This document shows, one piece after another, positions 54,541-64,000 of a stretch of 64,000 nucleotides of DNA. The notes below the pieces were generated by a model, which saw only the letters and a list, made by a program, of their open reading frames with translations, ran no database searches and was not told the DNA's origin. The first letter of the stretch is position 1; each line of letters begins with the position of its first letter. The position numbers and the translations under genes were made by a program. The stretch comes from Theobroma cacao. Its lineage: Eukaryota > Streptophyta > Magnoliopsida > Malvales > Malvaceae. Location: positions 15,927,316 through 15,991,315 of the forward strand of contig NC_030856.1 of the NCBI RefSeq assembly GCF_000208745.1. The letters run 5' to 3'.

Positions 54541-56188
54541 AGGTATGAATTATATGATTATTTATTTTTCACTACTCGGTATATGATACCTTACTCTCTA
54601 TTAATGGTTTTAATATGTATGACATATTGAATGAACTAATGATAAGGAGCAATGAAGAATAGGACCATGAAGGCAACAACCTTAGCTGATGGTGATCAAG
54701 CTTGTCGACCTAGATTAAATTGTGGAATAATAAATAATTTTAAAACATTGAATGTTTTCATGGCATGATTGCCAAGATGAGATGTTTTGTTTTTAGGCCT
54801 CTAGCCAAATATTTTATTTAATATTTAGGAAACATATATTTATATTTTGCTAGGATGAAATGCTTAGCTTATATATATTTATATATTTACATTATATCTC
54901 ATTTTATTTTAGAAGTGCTCTAAATTATTTATTCTTAAGTATAACTTTGCATACATGATAATCATTATTAAGTCATAAGATCATCATAAGATTATTTTTC
55001 ATTTATTTATGAATCAAAAAGGAAGTTAATGAGATGACTTAGTTAAAATTGAGTCATAACTCAATGAATTCATAACAGGATCATGAACAGATTTAGTTGA
55101 GGAGCATTCTTGCTGAGATAAAATATCTAAATTAAGACTGCTTAGAACTAACTAACAATTGATTATCATATTGAATTCATAAAAGATGAATCACAAAGCA
55201 TTCCGAACCTAGTTAATCCAACGAACTAACCTTTGAGAGGATTTCATCCCATAACCAATAATGAATGACTCATTATATGAAATTATACATAAAAGTTATG
55301 GATATAACACCCCAAAGGAAAATAAATAAGTTTACTTGGTAAGATTTCTATACATGATAGAAATAGTGGGAGCCAATGACACTTTAAAGGTCAAGGGTCA
55401 TAAAATTATGAAATCCAATAAATAAGATAGATGCACAAAGATTGATTTAATGGGATGCTTAAAGATGCATAATTCATCCGTTAAATACAAACCAATAGTA
55501 GGATGCATATTTATGCACTACTTATATAAGTCGAGTCTATTAAATGATCCAACATGAATAATTGGATAAAAATGTCTATTCAATGTAATAAATTCAAAAT
55601 AGTTGAATACATTGAATAAGATAAACATATTTTGTGCAAATCATAAGGTTAGTGGGAGTAAGATAAGTTACTCATTAAAAATGTATAAGATACATTTGCT
55701 AGTATAAGAAAAACAAAATGGGACTAAAGAGTTAGAGCCTAAAAGATGACTCAACAAAAAACTATAGGATGACATGTTAAAGGAGTTTAACATAAAGAGA
55801 ATCCTAAATGTTAAAAGTGACATAAAGTCATGATTGAGCAGTTGTATTAGAATGGTTTTAAAACAAGTGATAACTGTATAATTATATCTATAATCGGATA
55901 CAAATCTTTTGTTTAGGCTACAAAAGAAAAGATATTTGGATCATTGGTTTAATGAACCAATATATGATTTCGAGTTGTTAAAATAATAACAAGAGCCATA
56001 ATAATGGAATCAAGGTCTCGTTGTGATCTAAATTAGTGTTTCGATTATGACAATGGAGATTGTCAAACATATATATTAACATATTCCCAAATATTGCAAT
56101 TTGAGTTGTCCTAGTAGAGACACAGTTGCTAAGCGAAAAAGTTTGATATTGGATATGTTATCAATTGACACATGTGCAGGTGGGAGAT
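54541..56188 (+). mobile_element. Copia-2 remainder, no recognisable pol
   Basis: AT-rich DNA with only short frames. By position it should hold pol, but no RT, RNase H or integrase motif is visible, so most of pol is deleted or decayed. The end (56178-56187, AGGTGGGAGA) is the polypurine tract. Confidence 0.5.
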
Positions 56189-56279
56189 TGTTGGTATATG
56201 CCTTGGAGTCAATTATATTGATTAAGGGATATATTGTCATTTAATGCATACTTAATCGTATAACAATATGTGATAGAGG
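56189..56279 (+). repeat. Copia-2 3' LTR, first ~90 bp
   Basis: TGTTGGTATATGCCTTGGAGTC... matches 48121-48212 with a few differences up to ATATGTGATAGAGG, then similarity ends. Confidence 0.8.
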
Positions 56280-56575
56280 ATTCGACTGTTTCTCTAATTA
56301 AATGCTAGTTCATTTTTCTGTTGTGTTATATTTTTAATTTCATGGTTACTTTCATTTTGAGCATAAGGTCGAATCCTAGCACGTATTACCTAGTATGATC
56401 CTAATATTTGGGTGATGTAATGGGTTTGAAAAGGATGCCGGTGCCTTCAAAATGAGAGACCTTGACTGTAATGACCTTTTCCCCGATTGTTTTCAACGTC
56501 CGAGACTTGCGAGTGAACCCACCAAATTTCGAACAAGCTTTAGTTGAGATTCTTGTTACTTAGTTCGGATATTTT
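56280..56575. other. Unassigned 296 bp
   Basis: No gene or repeat recognised. It lies between the truncated Copia-2 LTR and the solo LTR X5. Short CG-containing stretches such as CAACGTCCGAGACTTGCG suggest different origin from its neighbours. Confidence 0.35.
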
Positions 56576-59397
56576 TGTAACACCCCATACTTTAATATGT
56601 TGGCTAATAAAGCTTATCGGATGCCAATTGACATTAATTAGAGTGTTTAAAAGTGATGAAGGGTGAAAGGCATAATTTGGAATAAAATATTTCACACCCA
56701 AGGAAATAAAAATTAAATTATAATATTTTTATTGAGGATGAATTAGCAAGCTAAAAAGTGATTCGAGAGTGAATCAAGGAATAATAAGACATTTTGGGTA
56801 CCAACAAGACAAGTGGAAATTTTGAAATAAAATAATATTAAAATATTAATATTTCATTCAGTGTCAAAATTTTTCATGAAGAAGGAGTATATGGTCAATA
56901 TAAGTAGAGAAGAAGAAGAACGAGAAAATTTCAAAGACAAATGATGTTAACGGGACCCGCGTGTCTTTGTTAAATAAAGTTAGTTTGGGTAAGTAAATAT
57001 TTAAATATTGCAGTGATACCGCGTTGAAACATAAACTTGATATTTTATTGATAAAAGTGCTAAGAAAGAAAAATGAAAAGAAATTGGAATTAAAATATTG
57101 TAGGAGGATACAATTAAAAAGGGTGAAAACCTTGGAGGGTAAAATGGTAATTTTACCATTAGTTGGTCAAAGCTTCTTAAGAAAGCTTTTGACTTTTCAT
57201 CCTTATCCCATGGCCGATTTTTATTTGTAGCCAAAAGATATTTTCTCCTCCACCTTCATGCTCCTAATGCCATTTTCACCCACCTAATGCTATTTTCATG
57301 CTCCCATGCCATTTTCACCTTACCATCATGCATTTGAAAAGAAAAATAGAGAGAATCGACCAAGGAAAGAAAGGAGAGAAAAGTGAGAGGCTTGGGTAGT
57401 GAGTTATTCAAGCGTAATTGAAGAAATATCAAGTGGGTTTCAAGATTCAAGAAGCATAAGGTAAGGATTTTTGTGTTTTAAGCTCATGGTTGGTTAAATC
57501 TTTGGAGAAATAATGTGTGAATCCTTTTGTGGCAGCTATGGTGGCCATGGGTGTGAGGAAATTATAAATTTTGTTGGGTGAAATCCAAGCTAAAACCAAA
57601 TGGTAAGCTTAATGCTACAATTTGAAGCCTATGATTGGTTTAATATTGTGAGAATGATTGTATGCATATGTAGTGTTATTGTGATGTCATGGGTATGGTT
57701 GGAAGGCAATTATATTAATTGGAAGTTTAGTGTGTAGATATGTGTTGTTAGGAAAATTTTAAAAGGTTATGGATGTTGGTGTGCATGAATGAATATTCAT
57801 GTTATGCTTGGTGGCAACATGTAAATTAGGATAGTGGTACATGAGACTTAGAAAATGTTTGATGGAAGTAAATTTATAGTTGTTGCCATATGCTAGGTAA
57901 TTATTATGGAAATGATGGATAAACTTGATAAATATCCTTAGACAAGATTTATATACGTGCTAGAGTCATAAATAAGTTGTCGGTATCCATAATCTAAAGA
58001 ATTACGCAAGTAAAGGATAAAGGCCACTTTGGTTAAGAATGGGTCAAGATATAAGTTAGTTGAATAAGGATTCATGATTGAAGGAAAAAGAGAAGTAGAA
58101 ATAAGGTACAGTAAAGTTATTGAATTTGGATTGTTGTTAGGAAGTACAAAAGTAAAGGTAGTGTACTGTGGTAGAGTGCTAAAGAAAATAACGAACGATC
58201 AGCAATTAGAAACAGCTAGATATGCCTCTGAACTAATATTGATGTAACATCCCACTATCGTAAGGTGAGTGAACTTGCACCAAAATGTTTTGGAATAAAT
58301 AATTATTTGCTTGATTGAACCACTTGAGATATTTGGTTGGTTTTTCTTTAAAATTTGCATGGGAACAAGCCCTTAATGAACGTTTTTATGTTGTGAAATA
58401 TGAATGTGATGAATTTCTGTGTTTCCACATTATGTTGATGTGAATGTTTTGCATTCAATGATACTATTGTGTGATAATTATGACCCAACTATGTGCAGTG
58501 TGGGAGTGCACATGAGTTGATGATGACCCAGCCATGTGCGGTGTAGTAGTGCACATGAGCTGATGATGACCTAGCTATGTCTAGTGTAGTAGTGCACATG
58601 AGCTGATGATGGCCCAGCTATGTTCGGTGTGGGAGTGCACATGAGTTGATGATAACCCAGTTATGTGCAGTGTGGGAGTGCACGTGACCTGAGGGAGAGT
58701 TGGTGTGATGCCAGTTGTTGTATGTATATTTATATATGTTATATATAAAAAGGTTATGGAAATTATATTGTGCTTGCATTGATTATTGAATGTTAAAATT
58801 TGAGAAATGCTTTCCAATTGATTTTCACTGCAGCAAAAATGGATTTTCGTTGTGACATGAAATTAAGCTATATTGCATTGTTTTCAACATAAGTGCATCG
58901 TGTTTTCTAAAACTTCCCGTATTGATGCTTGTTCCCTTTCTATGTTCACTCACTGAGTTTATACTCATTATTTTCAACTTAATGTTTTAGTTTTCAAGTT
59001 CGAAGGTAGTTGGATTCCTAGGCCGAGGTGCTTCCTCTTATCTGTTTTTCGGTAAGTCACCCTGACACTAAATGTTAGCACCCATGCCCAGAGTCACTCC
59101 GCTGGCGGTCAAGGTCTTTGTATATGCACATATATGCTTAATGTGAATTGTTAAGATACATTTGACAAACTATCTATGTATATTTTGATTAATGGTGCCA
59201 ATGTGAGTATTTACTTGGGTTCTATGAATTGCCTTTGAAGAAATTGGCATTTTAACCCTATTAAGTATAGATCTTAAAGAGATATGCATGATAGATGGAT
59301 GAATGTACAAGTTCATATAGAAAGGCCTGCTTGGGCTTAGTGGGCTGTGCCTATTGGGTCCTTGTGCCAGTCATAGCTCGAGAATTGGGCTGTGATA
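56576..59397 (+). mobile_element. X-type solo LTR (X5), TSD ATTTT
   Basis: 2,822 bp with perfect ATTTT flanks (56571-56575 and 59398-59402). It starts TGTAACACCCCATAC and ends TGGGCTGTGATA (one change from TGTGACA). The first ~680 bp and last ~1.1 kb follow X LTRs; about 57260-58255 is a different sequence, so it is a distinct subfamily. Donors CATAAG|GTAAGG at 57461 and GTAAG|GTGAGTG at 58265; acceptor TTTTAG ends at 58990. Confidence 0.9.
58490..58700 (+). repeat. GTGCGGTGTGGGAGTGCACATGAGTTGATGATGACCCAGCTAT minisatellite
   Basis: Five units of about 42-44 bp. Same core as the other LTR arrays but with a shorter spacer. Confidence 0.8.
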
Positions 59398-60939
59398 ATT
59401 TTAATGTGTATATGAGTCGACTTGTAATAATACTGTCGATTACTTAAATCAAACAAAAGGTTGTCTTTAAGACGTAACGACTAAATAACCATTGTCTAAT
59501 TCTAGTAAAATTTAAGACAAATTCAAACACACTAGATATTCATTACACAAAGTTAAGGTTTTAGCAATACATCACAGATAAACTAATAAATTTATAAGTC
59601 TGATTATTTTACATGACGTTGTAATGACCTCTAGGAAGCAGAGCGACTTCGAGTGGAAGTCTAAGAGATGCAAATACCTACGTCACAGCAAAACAAAATA
59701 ATGTCGGGGCAATACACTTGAGCTGATCACTTATCTGCAAAAGGAAGATAAAGGCGGTGAGTCTCACAGACTCAGTGATCATTGTCTCCGTGAGTAGGGC
59801 GTAGATGGGAAATAAGCTAAGGGCAGAATATTCGAATGTTAAAACATATGAGTATGTATAAACCATTTAAAATAAAATGAAGCATTTGTGCCTTATTTGT
59901 AAAACCAGAAATTTAGTGCAATGTAATCATTTAACAATAAATGTATCCAAACCAGTATAAGTATAAGATTTCCCACCTTCAAAATCATTTAACAACTTTA
60001 CCCAAATCAATCTAACATAAACATGCATATTCCCATGAAATCAAGCATTATCAAAGCTTATACACAAATTCGCAACTCACTTTATACGCGAGGAGTTAAA
60101 TCCAATATCATAGTATAAATAGAGGAGCTGCAAAAAATCTTATAGTTCTGACCATGCAAAAGAATACGTATTTGAAAACCCAAAGAGATATCACTCTCAA
60201 GTAGGTAATAGAAATAAAGAACTCGTGGACTCGCTTCCTCGTGATAACATCCGGGAGCCCCTCTCCACCGGGTTCCCACAGCCATGGCAGTCTCAACGAT
60301 ATTGGTCGACATTGGAGAAATTAAGTAGTCGCAACCACGTATAACAACTTGTGGCCTAGCCACATATATACATCACAGACCATAGCCACATCTAATAGGC
60401 CGTCGATGACCCAAAGGTTCTCTAGCTAGAGCTCACTTGTGCACAAAGGTCACACTATCCCAATGTGACATTTGGCCTACTCTCGAATCTCCAAGTTTGA
60501 AAAAACCATTTAAAATCAAGTTAGGTTCTCAAAAGCTCATTTCAAAACCACTTCCAAAATATTCAACATGGTAACATGATAAAACCCCTTTATAAGACTT
60601 TATAATATACAACCTTTGCATGAGGTTAAAATATCAATCAACATGGTGAATATGTGATTTATTCATGAATGCACATCACACAATCTATAAGGCACATTTT
60701 GACATAAATCATAGTGAAATGCTTGTTTCCCAGTTTCAAAACCCTTTACATATGTAGTTAATATATACATATATACAAAACCTTTCTCAAAGCATGGCAT
60801 TCACAAGCCTAACATCCTACCAACTCATGCTATCCACAAGTTGGCATTTAAAGTAAACCAGCACGTATATCGATATGTAGTTATGGAAATTTTAAAATGG
60901 ACACCCCTTACTCAGCTTACAATATTAGGACACTACGTC
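59398..60939 (-). mobile_element. Probable fragment of another inverted Gypsy LTR
   Basis: No coding sequence recognised. Read on the minus strand, about 59780-59740 has CACTGAGTCTGTGAGACTCACCGCC followed by a TTTTGCAG acceptor-like end, the arrangement seen at the 3' parts of the LTRs here. 60240-60300 and 60360-60480 resemble the GC-richer blocks of Gypsy LTRs. It is broken at 60940 by LTR E, and no terminal sequence was found. Frames 60082-60363 and 59678-59866 are probably chance. Confidence 0.35.
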
Positions 60940-63900
60940 TGTCACGACCCGGAACTCCCTTCGAGCCCGTGATAACCGCCGCGGTGTCCCGATGGGCACT
61001 TATCTCTCGGAATGCCATCCGGAACCCCGCAAGGCTTAATATTAGTTTCTCGTTTTCCCCGGTGAGTAACTATTGCCAAATATTATGTTCTAAAGGATTT
61101 TGAGCTATTTCCAACTTAAAACAGATAAAACGAAATTTTTGTCTCATAGGGGCATTTTAGTCATTTTTTCCAAAAATCTCAAAATCAGTTAAAAATGTAG
61201 TATGCAAGTGGAACACACATATTTCATAATCAAAAATAATTTTGGATGTCTAAAACATTCATTTAAAATGAAATTATGACTATTAGTATAAAATAAAAAT
61301 ATTGAATAAAATATTTAATTTTCTTATAAAATAATATTTTAAGAACACTGCATAAATAATTTTTACAGCGTAAAAGTAAAATAAATTCATATATATTGCA
61401 ATACAGATAATCAAAGTATAAAATTAAATTTACAGTGACACATGGGCCCACGAACGACTAAAAGTATCCAGAGAGATAAACTTACATATTTTGAGGATGG
61501 CAGTCCAATTGTAACCCTTGATGAAATGAGCTATCTACCGACTATCTTGAGCCTAAAATGAGTGGAAAGGAGGGTGGTGAGATTATATAATCTCAATGAA
61601 TAAACAAATATCATTTAAAACATCTAAAGGTGAGTAAAAGGAGACTATAAAAACATTTCATTAAACAGTAATTTATCATTTATTGACTTATTTCAACCAA
61701 ATGAAATCAATTTATTTAAATCAAGTAATCAGTATGGCTTATGAACTTCTTAAAACTTTGGCTCCTGCCGAAATCATTATCATACTCAGTTATCAGGAAT
61801 ACCTTAATCGAGGGCTATCCCAATCAAGTCCGCCAAGGCTGTTAAACAAATTCACATTCCGCATAAATCATATTTTTATTTTGAAACATATAGTCGTTCC
61901 TTGGCATTAGCGGAATTCATCATCACGTGGTGGTTCAGCATGAAGTGAACTCTAAAACTGTTAGCCTCAAGAGTTATCCACTCGCGCCTCTCATACTGAG
62001 GTAAGATATAACGGGGTTTACCGTGCCCTTCTAATAGGCTGGCCCACAAAAACCCCCCTACTGTAGTGGCTAGTTAAATAACCCACCATACAATAAAATT
62101 CATTCTAGCATGACATGGCAATTATCGTAATTCACAGCCTGTCAAGGCTAAATACACATTTCATATATTTCAACATAAATACCAATTTAGCCATTCATGC
62201 AAATATTATCATAAGCCATTTATTCAAATCATAAATCTACAACGTACCAGTGGTCTCCAATTACTTTATTTTTCAAAATCGTTATTTCGTTTCAAGACAA
62301 TTTATAAAATCATTTTATTTAAACATATTTTATTTGTAAAACCAAAAATTAACCATTTAAACTCATTTTCATAAAATTCCACCAAAATTGATTGAAATCA
62401 TACTTTAGATAATTAAAATGATGATAAGGTTACTCACAGTATTAGGAGTAGAAATACTCCTATCCTCCGCCCTCGGGTGCAGTCTCTTACCTGAAACAAT
62501 TGACTCACCACCTATCCATAATCCATGACACAAAATTCAATAAATTGTGTCAATTTATCATAAATTATTTCAGGCTCTTATCCATGCGTATGCAATAGAT
62601 AGGGTTTGAAATGTCTGGACAATCGCTTAATTATGTTGTCCGACGTAACGCGCCTATACACGGTGTAAATTCCTAAAATCCCCAATTCAACTCCAATTCC
62701 ATCTATTTCAATTTCAATTATCCAATTATATCCACAATACCTCAATGACTGTGAATTTGGTCCATTTCATCAGTCCAAACTATAAATTACGCTTTTACCC
62801 CTAATGGGTAAAATTTCAATTTATTGCACCGAAAATTCCCATTTAATTTCTAACCTCCTAATTCATCATTTTTTCACCCAATTCTCTTAAAATAAAGTCA
62901 ACCTCATCCTCACATACCATTGGCTAGATTCGGCCTAGAGAAATTCAGGGAGAAAATAAACATTTTTCTTGTTGTTTTACTCATAAATATGCTAAACTAA
63001 CACTAAACACTAACATAGCTCAAAATCAAATTTATCTAACAACTTTCTCTCTCTAAACCGATATGACCAGAATTGAAATCATCCTCAAATCACATGATTC
63101 AACCATGGAAAATGATGAAAAATGCATGGGAAAGGTAAAGCACAAGACAAATATAAGAAATGTTACCTTTTTTTTTCACTTGATTTTTGAATTTCCACCT
63201 ATTTTCCCTTTAAATTTCTTGGCTAGGGTTTTATTTTCTCCTTTCTCTCTCTTGTTTCTTGCTTGGCCGAATGTTGAAGAAGAAGAATGGGTTATGGGCT
63301 GATTTTTTTATGCCTTTTTATTATTTAATGAAATAATATTATTTTATTCATATTTTAAATATTTTATTAATTCATTTTTTTTTCTAGCCATCCACTTGTC
63401 CTACTTTTTCCACCATGCATTCCCTTTGACTTATCCAAGTCTTAAGTGAAATTTTCAGATTTTTCCAAAGTTTTGGTGGAGCAAATTTTTCAAAATTACA
63501 CTTTTACCCCCAAAACTTTTCAAAAATTACCTTTTTTGCCCCAAAAATTGAAAATTTGCCATAATGCATAATTTTCACTCCTCATACTCATTTCACACTC
63601 CAAATAATTAAATTTGATCAAAATCCTTTCAAAAATTAAATTTTTGATTTCAGGTGGTAAAATTATCGTTTTGCCCTTATACTCTAAAAATATCGAAAAC
63701 TCATATTTTTCACTGCTAAATCTTCCAATTGTACTTCAATACTCATATCATACTCAAACATGTCAAATGGGAGTAAGAAAGTCTTTTCTAAAATTCCCAT
63801 TTTATCCTCAAATTGCAAAATGACCATATTACCCCTAGATAGTGAAAATTCTGGTTTGACTCCAAATTGATCCTCGAACTCTGAATTACCATTTTGAGTC

Positions 63901-64000
63901 ATCTACAAACTGTGAAACTCTTAACTTCACCTTAAAATTCCTATTTGAACTAGTTCGAGTCTTAATTGACTTAATGGTACCATTAGGGGCAATATCATCT
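60940..64000 (-). mobile_element. Y-like Gypsy LTR (copy E), inverted, cut by window edge
   Basis: Plus-strand left end TGTCACGACCCGG is the inverted LTR 3' terminus. It is collinear with Y LTR C to the window end, where about 95 bp of the LTR 5' end is still expected. It is much closer to LTR D (1-2051), by eye about 95%, than to Y. Donor AAAAAG|GTAACA at 63166 and acceptor TTTTAG ending at 61553 (minus). Whether it is solo or part of an element lying right of the window cannot be told. Confidence 0.87.

Larger units (their letters stand above)
48121..56279 (+). mobile_element. Copia-2 retrotransposon, decayed, pol mostly gone
   Basis: The 5' LTR starts near 48121 (TATTGGTATATGCCCTAGAG, first bases mutated from TGTTGG). 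The same ~90 bp reappears at 56189-56279 after a purine tract (AGGTGGGAGA), marking the 3' LTR start, which is truncated. Between them lies a Copia-type gag (50979-54540, interrupted by a Z-type solo LTR) and about 1.6 kb of DNA without clear pol motifs. The 5' LTR end and primer site cannot be placed: no TGGTATCAGAGC is found between 49900 and 50979. The possible target duplication cannot be checked because the 3' LTR is cut. Confidence 0.7.

Noticed and set aside
60082..60363. 93-codon minus-strand frame in unassigned DNA
   Set aside because: No likeness to a known family and it lies in LTR-like sequence; considered chance.
1..64000. Host protein-coding genes, tRNA, rRNA or miRNA genes
   Set aside because: No non-transposon exon, tRNA cloverleaf or rRNA segment was recognised. 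TGGTATCAGAGC matches are retroelement primer sites, not tRNA genes.

Overview
The window is a eudicot-type plant nuclear repeat region. It is AT-rich, has no host exon that I can recognise, and is packed with LTR retrotransposons nested inside one another. The reasons for a plant assignment are Ty3/Gypsy chromovirus-type pol with a C-terminal chromodomain, initiator-tRNA-Met primer sites (TGGTATCAGAGC), Ty1/Copia gag and RT relics, and LTRs of 2.4-3.6 kb. The species cannot be named from this sequence. Essentially every long reading frame is retrotransposon gag/pol or chance coding inside an LTR. I use local family names: X, Y and Z (Gypsy, Tekay/Del-like), W (a chimeric LTR), Copia-1 and Copia-2.

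Layout: 1-2051 is the 3' part of a Y-like LTR. 2052-9912 is a mosaic of truncated or chimeric X, Z and W LTRs with noncoding X-type internal DNA. 9913-11158 and 37449-38065 are two halves of one decayed minus-strand Copia pol. They are separated by a 26-kb nest: an X-family solo LTR (X3, 11159-37443) that received, 6 bp from its edge, a complete noncoding X element (11165-20893, TSD GTAAT) and, further in, a complete Y element on the minus strand (21254-35145). The Y gag is itself split by an inverted Y solo LTR (28679-31585, TSD TGATT).

38066-41110 is an inverted, truncated X LTR holding a solo LTR of an Athila/Tat-like type (38909-40442). 41111-47080 is a plus-strand Z element with a truncated 5' LTR and PR, RT and RNase H deleted. 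48121-56279 is a decayed Copia-2 element whose gag is split by an inverted Z-type solo LTR (51068-53800, TSD AAGAT). 56576-59397 is another X-type solo LTR (TSD ATTTT). 59398-60939 is unassigned, LTR-like DNA, and 60940-64000 is a nearly complete Y-like LTR inverted relative to the one at position 1.

None of the pol genes is intact. The most interesting signals are regulatory and structural: (i) every LTR family carries well-formed, positionally conserved splice donors and acceptors, suggesting LTR-encoded leader introns, in X with a 59-nt internal exon; (ii) two Y LTRs form a 2.9-kb inverted repeat around a 598-bp loop, a candidate hairpin siRNA source; (iii) arrays of CTCGCTGCAGCGAG-like palindromes and a GTGCACATGA minisatellite recur at the same places in otherwise diverged LTRs; (iv) an 83-bp GT-AG insertion lies within Y integrase. 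I do not see a clearly new multigene system.
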